A DNA stretch of 64,000 nucleotides from Acridotheres tristis (GCA_037013685.1 CM072892.1:18357501-18421500), one strand, 5' to 3'; positions 13,101-26,031 are shown, counted from the first letter of the stretch. Notes: generated by a model from the sequence alone, not told the origin. A program made the numbers and translations.

Positions 13101-16100
13101 TGACATTTATACCATTGAATTGGGTGATATCCTTTTTTATTGAAGGAAAATTTTTAATAAGTTTCCACATATATACATATAAATTTAGACAGAAGTTACA
13201 GTTGTCTGTTCTCTTTATTTTTAATTTGTACTTTTGTATCATTGTTTGCCTTCTGTCAAATTCAGACAAATTACTCTGGCTTTTTGCTTCAAGTATCATA
13301 CAAAATCTAAATCATAAAAAGTCCAAAAAGAATAAAATTGGAAGTTTTAAAAACAATATTTGAACCTATAGGCTTGCATTTTTGGAGATGGAGTTTCTAT
13401 CTCCTAACTTCACCACGCATTAGGAGGAAAAGAAGGTAAAGGCTGCTCTTGAGCCAGATAGGTAATTTGGAAATGTTCTGCAACCAATGACTGTCACTAT
13501 GGAATTTAGAGTTGGAATGCAAAACTCTCCTTGGCAAATTAAAGGCCAGATTTTAGCACATATTTTCATAGGTAGAACAAATGGATTTTGTTGATGTGTC
13601 CTATTCATTACCTTTCCCCAGGAGAAGAAAAGTTGCTTGTTGTCCACAGAAAGTCCACAGAACTGCCATGGCAGCACAGGGGGTGCACAGATTCCTGCTA
13701 GCAGCAGATGTGGGATGTTGGCATCTGTCTCACAGGAATTTAATTAATATCGAGTTTCGTTTTCAGGTAAGGAATTACTTTAAAATTTTCTTGTATATTT
13801 TACAACTATCTAGGAATATAAACTTACCTAATTTTTAACCAACAATGGATAAATAAATAAATTATGTGTCTGAGGGAGAGGAAGGCCTAAGAACTTCACA
13901 TTTAAGAATCCTTTGAATCAAATCCGAATTGGCAGAGAACAGAACGCTGATGTTGCCTAATATTGTTTGTTAGAAAATGAGCTGCCAGTCTCTATCCAAA
14001 ATCAACAGCTGTCTACATCCAGAGTTCAAGTAGTAGCATTCATGTAGAGGTAGAAAATATCACATTTATCATACATACAGAGTTCTAAAAGATGTTATGA
14101 CTATAGATGTTGAATTTCTGTTTCAATTTTAGAGAAAAGTCTTTTTAAAATCTGGAAGAAAAGAGTATAGAAAATTTGCCCTGTCATTTCTCATGTAATT
14201 CAGGGGTGAAAGGTGTTCAGTCTTCCTGAATAAAAAACCTTTCTTTATAACTTGAGATATCTTAAATTTCAATGTCTAATCTAAGAAAATAAATTTTCCT
14301 TTCCTGTATTAAACACTCTTGAAAGTTATTCATCCAAAGGGCAATTCATTTAATTTTATAAACAAGTGACAATTAAGTCAGATGAGCAGCTCTTTGATGT
14401 CATATTTTCTGTTCCATTCTCTAATTAGGACACCTAGCCTCCCAGACTAGAAAAGGAAACAAATTTGTACATAGAAAAAGTGAAGGGGGAGAAATAGTAG
14501 TACAAGGCTGTTAAGCCTATATCTTTTGACTGAAACTTAATTTCAATTTCCTCTCCCTCTGTAATCTCCTTTGTTTTCCTTTTATTGTTGCGGAAATAAA
14601 ATTAGTTTGCAAAGAAACTATAGTTTAGGAAAGTTAACAAAAAGAAGAGAAATTATATATATAGTCATAAAAAACCACCACCAAGATTGAGCTGAACAAT
14701 GTCAGTCTACTTCTAATGGGAATCGTATGCATGGACCTGTCTAAGTAATCTAATGTAAGACCTCTATCTTCTTCACATCACAGCCTGAAGCAAAAGGAGA
14801 AAGATGAATAGTGTAGACCAACTGGTGCTTTAAGTCTCCATAATAAGCTGTGTGTAATTTAAATCCTTGTTTCCTTTGGTAATTATAGCAATAAGGACAA
14901 AAATCAGAGCTTGTACTGAAATACATGTTACCAAGTTGGTAATCTGCCATCCTCACATTCTCCTGTAAAAAATAAAGTTGTGAGTCAACAGAAACAGAAG
15001 ACATCATCCCAGAATAACTATCTGGAGATGGACCAACTATTATCTCATCAGAAGTTAATGTAACTATATTTAAAATTAAAAGCCAGAAAAAAAACAACAG
15101 ACGGAAGGAATGCAGTCAGCAGCAAAAAAGCATTGCTGTTTAACTGTAATTTTGATCCTGAACCTTTCCCCAGGGTCCTCTTCCATCTTGCACTGTATCA
15201 AGCAGTTGGCTCACTGAGTGCTGTGCACACGATGAAGATAAGCTGCACATGCTGCTGTGTGTATCTGGCACAGAGTGGGTCACACAGCACGGCTGCTGGG
15301 AGAGCTTGGAGTTACTCTGACAACTTCGTATCTCCCCCACACCGTTTTAAGTTTCCCTTGCCATGCCTTCAACACCCTTCATGCTGTTTAATTTCAAACA
15401 GAATATCTCCAGAATATAGAAAGCAGAGAGTAATTTTGTTTGAGCAGCTTTCTAAATTATTATAAAAGGAACAGTAACATGATTATTTAGTCCTTGTAAA
15501 TTTGATTCATTAACTGGAAGGAAAAATGAGATAGTGGTTGTTCCATTGTTTTATAGGGAGAGAAAAATATTAAAGAAATGCTAATACCTTTTGTTAGACC
15601 ACCTTATAAATGAAGGAAAAGCTGACTTTTGTACATGCAGATCACTTTCTTTAAAAAAAAACAGAACAACAAACACTTTTATGGTTTTCCAAAATTACAG
15701 CATTACATGGCTGGTGGTAAAGGTAGGGAGATAATAGGTTGAGGTATTTTTCAAGAAAACTGAAGTTGAAATATATTCAGTGGTATATGGACAGAGATAT
15801 AGATGCATTAGGGATTTTGGGGCTTTTTTGTTTAGTTTGTGTTGTTTTATTGTTCTGAGGGTTTTTTTTTAAGTAAAACTTCAGACTCAAACAAAACTCC
15901 TTTTAAACTTCTAAACAGTTTTGACAAAAAAAAATCGAAAGTTGTAATATGTCTTGACTGCTTTGGAGTTTTTTGCCATGTCTTCTCCAATACAAAGGAT
16001 TAAAGACCAGAAGTGTCTGAAACTTATTTAATTTAGGAGAATGCCCAGGATTTGGACTGTGGAATCTGTGTGAAAGCAAATAATCTCACGAAATATATTT

Positions 16101-17726
16101 CTCTTTTGAGCTAGGAAATTACAAGAACAGCATATGAAATTTTGTTTTTGACATCTATCTCATTCCCTGGCTTACTTCTTACTGACACTTGCTTTGGAAT
16201 GACAATTCCTTGTCCCACTTATTCGTAATTTGTCATCTCATATAGAAAACAAAGAAAAGAAGATGATGATTAAGCTAAGAGATAAGGAAAAAAAGTGTTC
16301 ACTTATAACACCAGAAAAACTACAATTACGTGTAGATTTTATATCACTCTTTATCAGAGATATTCATAAAGAATGACTACTATTTGCTTTTGTAAGACCT
16401 TGGCAAGAAACACAAAAACATGCAAGAAACTAATAGGTAAAAGTCTAATGCTCACTGAGAAAAGGAAAGACTGACAAGTGCACTATGAAGAATAAAACAA
16501 AGTATATTAAAAGGTGAAAAGATTATAAAAAATAATGATTATGCAGGAGTTATGATAACATGAAGGATAAGTTGGTAGGAGAGGATTCAATCTAAATTCT
16601 GAATCTGTACTACAGGTGGGGAGAGCTAAAGCTCCTAGTATGGTTATTTTACATTCTGGCTCTTGGGTACTCTTCCTGCCCATGCATTTAATCCATGGAG
16701 TAATCAAGGCTATGAGCAACTAAAGGTGAGGACAAAGGCACTTTTAGAGTTAATGGCAACATTTTCAAATATCTGTCTAAAGTGGGTAAGGGAAGACTAT
16801 AGATCTCAAAAAACATATAATCTGAATTTGGAGATGTGGGTGAGAGGTTTAATAAAATACTAGCCTCACTATTCAAAAATGAATAAATGATTAAAAGACT
16901 TAATGATGCATTTTTTCACCCCTCTTTTTCAGAATTCAAGCTGTGTAGATACTAAATTTGTAATGCAGAAACTGGAACATACAGACACACATATATATTT
17001 AATAATAAGGAATGTTAGATTTCTGCAATGTGTAAGCTGGCACAGCCAACTGAAACCCCATTAGCAAAAATGTGCATTTAATTACCATAGTAAAAAGGAT
17101 TGTCAAACTTTTTTCTACCCCACTACAAACCAAATTTAAAATTAAAACCATGCTTGAATCTTATGAGGAAATTGCCTGTTGTAGTCAGTGTGTAGTATTA
17201 GCAAGGTTTTTGTGTCTTTGTTCTTTTTTTTATAGGGATCACTTTAAATGTTCAATGTGCTCTAGTGTGTGTTTCTATACATTTGGCACTGATCTCAGAT
17301 TGGTAATGATGAATTTTCCTGGCAGAAAAATATTTAGTTCTATCAGGTCATGGAAATAAGCTCTTTTGGACTGAGGTTTGCATGGAATTGCACCAGTATG
17401 TGTGCACTGACCCCAAGTTGAAAAAATGTTTCATTTCAACAATTTTAATGGAAACTGATAGTTTCTGTTTTTTCAGAAGACTTTAAAAAAAATTATTATT
17501 TTTGTTTTGCCTTAAAAGAGCTCAAGAGACATCACAATACTTTTGCCAGAGAGAAAATCAGGAGGGGAAAAGTGCAAGTACTAGTTTAGCTTATATAACA
17601 TTTAACAGGATTAAATAAAAATGCTAGTGATGCAGAGGGTTTTACCCCGGTCTTTTCCAGCACTAAGACTTCTTGACTTCACATGGCAAAGCAATTCACA
17701 TGAAAAAATAATTCTGAAGATGCATA
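10111..17726. other. Unique non-coding DNA
   Basis: No gene or clear interspersed repeat. A patch at about 11,120-11,175 faintly resembles CR1 ORF2 DNA but is too short to call. The stretch 11,340-11,700 is somewhat more complex in composition and unassigned. A minus-strand frame at 14,750-15,097 (115 codons) starts at TTG, has a hydrophobic first 20 residues and no recognisable homology, so it is not called as a gene. Direct repeats occur at 12,976-13,021. Confidence 0.55.
12976..13021. repeat. 16-bp direct repeat with 30-bp period
   Basis: AACCCTTTGGAAAAAG occurs at 12,976-12,991 and again at 13,006-13,021. The 14 bases between the copies are unrelated to their neighbours, so this is either a decayed tandem duplication or a chance short repeat. 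Confidence 0.85.
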
Positions 17727-17803
17727 ACACACAAAAAAAACCCAAACCACAAAACACAACTACAACCAAAAAAAACCCACAAAATCAACCAAACCAATAA
17801 TCA
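17727..17803. repeat. A/C-rich low-complexity tract
   Basis: About 75 bases composed almost wholly of A and C on the + strand, in irregular units such as AAAACCC, ACAAAAC and CAACC. It lies under 100 bp upstream of the first recognisable part of the LTR at 17,890 and may have been there before it inserted. A second tract of the same kind is at 46,669-46,782. Confidence 0.85.
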
Positions 17804-17889
17804 CCTCTGGAAATGTACATTTTGTAGCTGATATATTTTTTCACTTGTTGCATGCTGGAGATCTTGCTGTCCTCAAATTTATAGAGGTA

Positions 17890-18975
17890 TGCAGGTGTAC
17901 TAGGCTTTCATGAGCTAGCTTGGTAGGCTTCTATGAGAAGCTGCTAGAAGCTTGCCTTATATCCAAAAGAGCCAGTGCCAGCTGGATCCAAGACAGACCT
18001 GCTGCTGGGCACAGCCAAGCCAGTTGGTGACAATGGTAGCACCTCTGCATTTAAAAAGGGTAAAAACGCCCTGCACATCTTCAGTGGGAGAGGGAAGGGA
18101 GTGTAAGGGAGAGAAGCAGCCCTGCAGTCACCCAGTGAAGAGGAGGAGGAGCAGGTGCTCCTTGTGGCAGGGCCAAGGCTCCTCTGCAGCCTCTGGTGAG
18201 CAGCATGGTGAGGCAGGGTGTCCCTGCAGCCATGGAGGGCCACGGGGAGCAGAGGCCGCCTGCAGCCCCTGGAGAAGGCCACACTGGGTGGGTGGGTGTG
18301 CCTGGAGGAGCTGAGCCCCCGTGGGAGGCCTGTGCTGGAGCAGGCTCCTGGCTGCACCATGGAAACAGGAGCTCCTGCTGGAACAGGGCTTGTGGCTCGT
18401 GGGGGACCCACACTGGGCCAGGCTGTTCCTGAAGGACCCTGGGGAATGAGCCCATTCTGGAGCAGTATGGAAAGAGCTGCAGCCCATGGGAAGAACTGCA
18501 GAGTACTGGAAGGGCTCACATTGACAGTTTCATGGAGGACTCTCTCTTGTGGGATGGACCACAAGGAGTCCACCCCCTGAGGATGAAGGAGTAAAAAATA
18601 CAGCATGTGTTGAACTGAATTTAACCCCCACTCCCCACCCTCATCTACCACTTCAGGGTGAGAAGACAGAGAATCAGGAGTGAAGTCGAGCCTGGGAAGG
18701 AGAAAGAGGTGGTGAGAAGGTGTTTTTATGATTTGGGTTTATTTCTCATTATTCCACTTTGAAGTGATTGATAATAAATCAGATTGTTTTCCCGAACTTG
18801 AGGCCGTTTTGCCCGTGATGGTAAGTGGTTATTTATCTCCATTTCTATCTCAATCTGTACCTATCTTGACCCTTTAACTTTCCTTATATTTTCTTTCCCC
18901 TGTTCAGCAGTCAAGGGATTTGATAGAGTGATTTGGTGAGCAACTGGTGTCCAGCAGGGTTAACCCACCGTGCCA
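17890..18975 (+). mobile_element. Avian ERVL-like LTR (solo), about 1.1 kb
   Basis: A long, locally GC-rich block with the layout of a well-known avian endogenous retroviral LTR family, probably ERVL-type. It has a left part with AGAAGCTGCTAGAAGCTT, a central region of degenerate repeats built around CTGGAGCAG and CCCATGGG, and a right part with TTTATTTCTCATTATTCCAC. Next come the polyadenylation signal, GTTTTGCCCGTGATGGTAA, and a terminal AACCCACC. The family name is from memory of the consensus and should be confirmed. The 5' boundary is uncertain and the 3' boundary is set by the last familiar motif. No internal gag, pol or env and no second LTR are seen, so it is most likely solo. All large frames here, including 235 codons on the minus strand, follow from GC-rich composition. 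Confidence 0.8.
18773..18778 (+). promoter_or_regulatory. LTR polyadenylation signal AATAAA
   Basis: The hexamer lies in the right third of the LTR. In this LTR family, R and U5 follow the AATAAA, and the roughly 200 bp after it fit that layout. Confidence 0.65.
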
Positions 18976-21900
18976 AATGCATTATAAAATGTTGCATCAA
19001 ATATATAAATGTAACATCCAGTGCAGAAACAGGAAATATAGGTAGTAAGTTTTTCACTGTATCTAATATTACTCTAGATTTAACAAAGAAGAAATAGTGG
19101 CAGACAAAACAAAAAGTATGTTAATAACCTAAATTATTAAACTTCATATTTACTGTTTGCGGATGAAAAATGGATTACCTACTGCTGTTTCTTCTGAGAC
19201 ATTAGTCCTACAGCTTTCAATATGAAGAACCTTTTCTTCTATTATGCAGAGTGTTGGCTAGACAAACTTTGTCTTCTCTGTTTTTAGAGCAAGTCTTTCC
19301 CTCCCGTACATTCAAAAGCTATGAACCATATTCTGCATATCTTTTCATAAGGGTAACACTTCTAGCAGTACAAGTAATACCCTTCTGTCAGGCTGCTCTA
19401 GGGGCTGAACCTGCTGTGACACTGAAGCAGAATACCAGTGGCAGGGGAAAACTGTGACCCACAGCAACTCTGGCTGCTACCTAAATGAGGTCAGTTCACA
19501 CCCTTGGTACTTTTAGACAAAGAAAATCTAATTTAATGAGAAAGTATGAGCTGAATTAACTGAAGAGCAAGTTAATTTTATTTCTAAAAGCAATGATAAT
19601 GACTGAATTTTTATATGGGCAAATAGAGGTACCTTGTATATAGTGGGTAATACAATTACTTGTGTCTGTATGAGTTTTATGAAATTGTTTTTACAGAAAT
19701 AATATTCATAAGTCTAATTTTAGACAAATTTTCCACTAGTTTTGCTTGATTGAATAGATTTATTATAAGGGTCCATCTGATGGAAAGGTTATCCTTTTTA
19801 ACAAGCAATAAAAATGCCTTTCATGATTTTTAGGTGACTGAGGAATGAGGGTTTGGAAAATAAAAACTGAAGTTATGACACTTTGCAGAGTACTATGTTT
19901 GTGGCATAATTAACAAACCTGAAAATGCCTTCTTCACAATAGAAATGAGGTGCACAAATTCCTAACCAGGAGATTCTTGTAGTGCTACCTATTATTTTGA
20001 GCTTAACATGAGTCTGATATTTTTCTTAAATATTCTCTTTTGGATCCTGTAACACAATGTATTTCACATTTCTTTTTGCATTCTTTGTGAAAGAAATAGA
20101 AGCTAAAAACTAGGATTTGTGAAGGTTCAAAATACCAGAAAGAAGAAAAATAAGGCAAAGGTTACCATGAGCTAAAATTGTGGAGACTTTGTTTATTTCA
20201 TGACCTCCTAAGATATAATCCTTGTATTTCAGTTCTTTGTGCTGGCAATATTTTTCTCTGCCAGAATAATTAGTAGCACTACTATATACTATAATAAAAA
20301 TTCAGTTATTTCCCTCAGAAAAAAGACAAGGTATGTTATTTCCCTTCCTTAAATGTCAGAAAATTTTATCACATTAGCAAAGAGAGTTACTATTAGTTCT
20401 ATCACCTTAACTGAAATTACAGAAAATTCTTCTTACAATAAACAAATGAAGTAAAATCAGATGTCTATTAAAGTATTAATAATTTTATAAAGTGTTATTT
20501 AATTTGGATTTTTTCCAGCTCTGTCTAATGAGATTTGCTTCTTGTGGATTAAGAGGTTGGACAATTAGTCTACTCTTTAGTATAACATATCCATCTGCCC
20601 CAAATCATAAAAGCTCCTTATAATGTATTTCATTTCAGCAGATTTTTGTTTTCCCTCCTCTAAAGGCATGCTTTAAAGACTACACTTGTACTGCTTACCT
20701 ACTCTGTTGTGCTTCTTGTGCCTCTGGGGAAATAGGAGCACAAAGTGTGGGAGTAACTGTGATCCTCACAGGGTCTTAGTTGCTAGCTAAGTTACCACTT
20801 TGAAGCTGTCAGAACAGGTATCTGCTGAATATCCTTTCCTCAGGAACAGAAGAGCCTCCCTCTCCTGTCCTAGCTCAAAGAATGGTACTGTCACAGTCGC
20901 TTCTGACCCTGTCACCCAGTTTCGTCAGTCTGTCTCATGGCTGTGGTTCTTTAGGACATTATCTGAAGTTTTCTGCCCAGCAGAAAATAAAGCAATTGTT
21001 ATAGTGTGACAGAGAACTGGTGTCCCATGGGAGGTATCACAACTCCCAGAGCCTCCTGGGTTACACTGCAGTTATGGTGTGGTGCTCCTATCAGTGGCTG
21101 CAGACATTGAACCTGAGGAGTTCTTTTTGCAAGGGATCCCTACTGAAATTATTCTCACCACGATGACATTCAGCTTTGCAGGTGCAGCCAGTTCACAGGT
21201 GGGGCCACGTAGGCCATCCTGCTAAACAAGTTTGTGAACTTTAAAACATGGACAAAATTTTCATCTTGAACATTTCACCATGTTCATGGTGAACATCAGT
21301 AGAATGCTTTGAATTTGTTTAATTTAAATGGGAATATTTACTACCTGAATAACACTGCTCTTAAATCTATAATCATGAATAAAGTTGAGTTATGCCTCTA
21401 AGATCACCTTTGGAGAGCCAGAGTCACCCAAGGAGGCATCACCTGCAGACACCACCACCACAACACCTACACGGAGGTTGGGGCAGCCTGCCTCAGGGGT
21501 CCTGAATCATAATTGGAACATTTTAAAATGCAGATATTCTGTCTGGCTTCAAATCTACTTCCTGCATATAAGCTGGAAAAATTGCTAAGTGGTTGTTTAG
21601 AAAGTTTCATCTATGATCAGGCTCTTGCAAATACAAAACTTCTTTAAGTCATCAAAAATTTAAATAAATGAATGATTTAGATTCCCAGTCCTAGTATACA
21701 AGAAAGTCTATGGACATTTTGAGAAAATTAATTATTTAAAAACTCGTAACAGGTAAATAAGTTTGAGATAACTTTCCTTGCTACATTTTCAATACACAGC
21801 TCAAAAAAGAAACACTTTGAGAGAGGCCTACATCAAGTGACAGGATATAGAATCAGCATTCCATGTAAAATGGGATATAATATACTTAAAAAAAATAATA

Positions 21901-24900
21901 TTTGAACATAGAGAAAAAATCACATGGGTAAGATGGGATTTTCAAAAGCATGAAGTGTAGGTCTCTGATTGCCCTGAAATCAGTAGTGTAACATTCAGTG
22001 ACTTCTACAGGATCAGACCAAGTACAATGCTGTTGACATTTTTAACTCCTACTCATAAGTAACTTTTATATATCTGAGAAACATGCTCTAGTAATGAGTA
22101 TTCAGTTAGTCCAGAATATTCTTAGCTTTCATTTGAAAAGTATGTGAGTATATGACTACAAAATGTGTGCTGCATCCAACCTATTTTCCTAGTGCTTTAT
22201 AGCACCAGTCTGTAATTGAACTGGTGGGAAAATTGATAATTGAACCCGTTCAAATAGCTGAGGTGCTTTTTAATAGATTTTGGCTTGAAAAATGCATTTT
22301 TAATAAAATGTTTCTAGCTTTAAAACCCTTCAAAATCTTTTAGGACTAAATATTGTTGAATTACACAGTGATTTTCTAGTGCAGAGAGGCAGGCAGAAAT
22401 GCTTACATATCCCTTCCTGACAAAAAAGTAATGACTTTTCAAGTGCAAAAAACCCATTTAAAGTAGCAATTATAAAAGAACTGCCAGAAAATACATAATC
22501 AAACACTACAGATGGGTCTGTGCAGATCTGTACATTTTCAGCTGCATCGCCTGCAGCATGGAAAACTGTCTACAGAGTGCTTATTGACATAGCTGCAGGT
22601 CAGCTTTAATAACAGTAATACCTTCCACAATGTAATTGTTCAAAATGTGTTAGTTAATTACATGATATGGACATGAGTCTAGATAGAGCCCTTGAGAATT
22701 TAGTTTTCATTATACTGAAGGCAATCTGAGATTTAACAGAGTAAAATGGGAGACTATGTAGTCTGGATATGATGTGACTGGGAAGTACCACCAGAAGGAT
22801 GAGAATGCTTTTCAGGAAAAAAGTGAATGATGATAGGGGATATCTTCTGCCTTCATCCAACAGAGATGATGTAAATATATATTGCACATTCCATCCAAGA
22901 TGCCTGTGTAACAAACTTGCATTATACCAAGTTAATTAATCATATGTGAGAATAATTTATCATATGAAATACAGAAATAAATTAGCAAGAGTACAAACCA
23001 TTGTAGTTCCAGCTTATGACTGTAGAATATGGATCACAAAACCAATCACATCCTGGGCAGAGAAAATTATAATCATAAATAATAATCCATTCAATGCCCT
23101 TCAGCCAGGAAATACAAAAGTCTCAGAGAATGTCAATAAACTAATTGAGTTTGAACAAAAAACAGGGTGAAATTTCAACAGAAAGCTGCAGTCAAAATTA
23201 GACAGTATCTAATTATATGGTTTAAATGGGAATATGAATCTGATTAACTACAGTGAAACAAATATTAAACACAAAGTATCAACTATAATTGCCTTCTGAA
23301 ACTGGAAGTTAGAAAGAAAACAGGAGAAATTTAATAAAAATAATAAAAAGACTGACAGAAATCAAAATAGAACAAAAGAATTATTTCATTGGTCTAGACT
23401 GACACTGCACCTATACCACTATCCTGTCCCTAAAGAATGCATAGGCCAATCCTTTGTTTTTCTGAGATCTAATTTTGGTGTGCAGAAGCCCAACACTACA
23501 CAGAAAATGAGGCCTTTATAAATCAATGAAAAGGTGCATAGACAAAGCATTAGGACAAGCTAGCCATGCAGTTTGGTCAATACCTGACAAAGTAATCAGC
23601 CTTTACTTTTTTGTCTCAGTCATACTTTTGTAGTAAATAATAAGGTCCATTAGAAAAATAATTTTAAGACCTCTGTACTTTCCCATAAAGGATTTTTTCT
23701 AAAGACGGTAGCAGACTAAAAAAGATATACACTCTTATAAATCCCCTAGAACTATATAAAAAACATAGATTTTATTTTACTATTAAATATGACACAAAGA
23801 AATTTTAAAAAAACCAAAACAAAACAGATATCAACTCAGTCTTTGTAGGCTTAATTGACCTTAATCGCATCCATATAAAATTTACAATGTAATGATATGA
23901 TCTTACTGTGCTATTTTCACAGATTTCTTTAATCAATGAAAATTTATTTCTATAAAATATTGAATATCAGAAGACTGAAAGCATCTATGTTCAACTGAAA
24001 CCACATCAAATTATTTGATATTTAGTATCCAACTTTTATATCAATAATGAACAAAGTATTTTAGTAATGTACTCTCTTGTTGCTATGCTGTGTTGATAAG
24101 GCAAGAAAACATTTACTTCATGTATTATTTTTACACAATTAGGCAACATTTTAAAAATAAAATAATAAAAATAAAATCTGATATTCATAGTAGTAGCTCT
24201 GGTTGTTTTTTCCCTACATTTCAGATTGAATCACAATCACATTTTTTAATATGTGCGATTACTTTTAAAGTCTTGTTCAAAAATTACATAGAGTTGTTTA
24301 CCACTGTATGGTTGTTGTGTTTCACTGATAGATGAGGTTCTTCCTGTTTATCAGTTTGGTAAGTATTTTGAGAGAAAGGGTGTTGAATAAAGATACTATT
24401 GATATACTTCATTTTAAAGGCCAGGTAATGCAGCTTCCCAAAGTCACATATATTTGTGGTGAAGAGCTATTAGGTCATCTGATTTAATTCAGCCATAAAT
24501 AACTCAAATGAGTTTTACATTATTTGTATAGGGCCCTGTGGGAAATTTTTCCACAGACATAAATTTCAATTATAGTAACTATATCCTGATACTCAAACTA
24601 AATTTTCCTTCACTCAGTTTCATCTCACTATCCTCTCTCATGTTCTCGGAACTAACCAAGGTTGTTAATGTCCTTTTGTAAAATAATAAACATTTAATTA
24701 TCTTTTTCTTCTTTATTACCGAAAGACAAAAGTAAGACAGGAACCCTTCTTAGTAAGGATGAAAAATGAATAAAGAAAGGGACATAACTAATGCACCAAA
24801 GCCCTGTGCAACTGTTTTGAAAAGAGGTGTTAATCTTCATGAAACACTAAGCAAACAGTGAAATTAGGCAATATTAAAAGGAAGGGTTAAGTTTTGTTGA

Positions 24901-25362
24901 GTCAGTGACAGCAATCTGAAGGGCAAATATACTTCTACTTGATTGCTCTTCATTTGCATGTTACTGATTACAAGACCTTGATATAAATTTACAGAAGCCA
25001 GCTATGAAGACATTAGAATATGAGGAATGAGAAAATATCCATCTTTTTTCTATTCTCCAATCATTGTTTAACAAGGCTACTTGCAGCTAAAGCATCTTAG
25101 GTAAACTATCACGATTTTCAACTTAAAAGTTGCTTAATTTGTTACTTAATTCAGTTAAGTAGTGCTTTTGAAGTCAATGGTCATATTTTCAAAAAAGCTT
25201 AAGTCTCAGGTATCAACATGAATTCTCTAGATTTTTCAAAATACTCAATGAGACATAGCTTGCAACAATCTTCAGTGAAACTTAAAGCTTTTAATAACCA
25301 TATCTTCACCACAGTTTTAAAAATCATGCTGTTTCTGCTGTTCCACTGATGATTTGGAATAT
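18976..25362. other. Unique non-coding DNA
   Basis: No gene. A moderately GC-rich patch at about 20,690-21,200 contains an AATAAA near 20,984 and might be an old LTR, but no matching ends or target duplication were found. A palindrome lies at 21,274-21,293. The block 22,490-22,680 has the mix of E-box and TAAT motifs typical of conserved enhancers. A faint MIR-like segment is at about 24,405-24,470. All these are weak signals. Confidence 0.5.
21274..21293. other. 20-bp near-perfect palindrome (9-bp arms)
   Basis: Arms TTCACCATG and CATGGTGAA flank a two-base TT centre and pair perfectly. A short inverted repeat that may be chance; nothing around it suggests an operator or a terminator. Confidence 0.85.
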
Positions 25363-25370
25363 TTTTTTGT
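25363..25370. repeat. Left target-site duplication of solo LTR
   Basis: TTTTTTGT lies directly before the LTR start TGTGTTATG and recurs directly after the LTR end at 26,032-26,039. True retroviral duplications are 4-6 bp, so part of the 8-bp match may come from the T run. Confidence 0.65.
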
Positions 25371-25616
25371 TGTGTTATGTTGTTTAATGTTAATTCTGTG
25401 TTGATGGTTCATCCCAGTTTCTTTCCCCTAAGTTAAGTACACAATGGTTTTTCCCTTTCCCACCCTTGTCCTAGTCAGTCATCCTAAACCCCTCCCCTTT
25501 ATCTGGAACCTTCCCTGTCCCTCACCCTAAACCCTGCCCCACGGGATGTCAATCCTTTGTAGCCCCTCCCTTTCTTCCAGAAGTTTCTATGTCAAGCATT
25601 CCCTCTTGTATCCATG

Positions 25617-25758
25617 ATTGGTTATATTGTATGTATCCCCACCCTCGGTTTACCTTATTGGTTCAATGTACCCCTTTCCCCACCTTCTGTATCTGCCCCC
25701 ATTAACCATTATTGGCCAGAGTTCTGTGCCTTCCCCTTACTCCTCCCCCGTACTTAAG
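25617..25758 (+). promoter_or_regulatory. LTR U3 promoter: three CCAAT boxes and TATA-like box
   Basis: Inverted CCAAT boxes (ATTGG) occur at 25,617-25,621, 25,657-25,661 and 25,711-25,715, followed by TACTTAAG at 25,751-25,758. The spacing fits an RNA polymerase II core promoter, with expected initiation about 25-30 bp after the TATA-like box. It may have been active in the provirus; present activity is unknown. Confidence 0.6.
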
Positions 25759-25831
25759 CCGTTGTAGACCCCCTTCAACTTGCCTTTTGCGGTTCCTCCC
25801 CACAAGCTTCGGACTTGTTACCTTTTCCTTC

Positions 25832-25837
25832 AATAAA
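25832..25837 (+). promoter_or_regulatory. LTR polyadenylation signal AATAAA
   Basis: AATAAA sits about 75 bp downstream of the TATA-like box, which is the usual position near the R region of a retroviral LTR. Confidence 0.75.
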
Positions 25838-26031
25838 TCCTTTCCCCCAGAACCGTGAAAGGTCTCTCCCGCGACTCTTTATCCCTCCCAGACGACTCGC
25901 CCAGGCGTAGCTGTTGCTACACCCCTTCTGCGGCTCCCAGAGAGGTGCCGAGGAGGGGCCCCTCACTGACGCAGCTTCCCGGAGCTAGCCGGTAGCCCAG
26001 GTGAGGTGGGCAGAGGGTGGAAGAAACGTCA

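Larger units (their letters stand above)
25371..26031 (+). mobile_element. Endogenous retrovirus solo LTR, 661 bp
   Basis: This block differs sharply from its AT-rich surroundings: it is pyrimidine-rich and dense in CCCC. It begins TGTGTTATG, ends AACGTCA (TG...CA) and is bracketed by TTTTTTGT on both sides. In order it carries three ATTGG (inverted CCAAT) boxes, a TATA-like TACTTAAG, a polyadenylation signal, and about 190 bp of GC-rich R/U5-like sequence. This is the standard U3-R-U5 order, so the former provirus read on the + strand. No primer-binding site, internal region or partner LTR follows, so it is a solo LTR from recombination. The three CCAAT boxes suggest a gammaretrovirus-like (class I) origin, which is inference. 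An alternative start at TGTTGATGG (about 25,399) is possible. Confidence 0.85.

Noticed and set aside
14750..15097. 115-codon minus-strand frame with a signal-peptide-like start and an internal CTTTATTTTTTACAG acceptor
   Set aside because: The start codon is TTG, the hydrophobic start is AT-driven (Phe, Leu, Ile), and the family is not recognised. It could only be revived by RNA-seq or conservation of frame.
17944..18651. 235-codon open frame on the minus strand, with further frames on both strands
   Set aside because: It lies wholly inside the LTR, and several overlapping frames on both strands are open together because the DNA is GC-rich. It has no recognisable domain.
20741..21045. Possible LTR with AATAAA near 20,984
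   Set aside because: TGTGGG and ATCACA ends can be proposed, but the flanking pentamers (CAAAG and ACTCC) do not match and no promoter motifs were found.
25440..25560. CCCTAAACCC-like words as interstitial telomeric repeats
   Set aside because: Only isolated hexamer-like words occur in a C-rich LTR U3; there is no TTAGGG/CCCTAA array.
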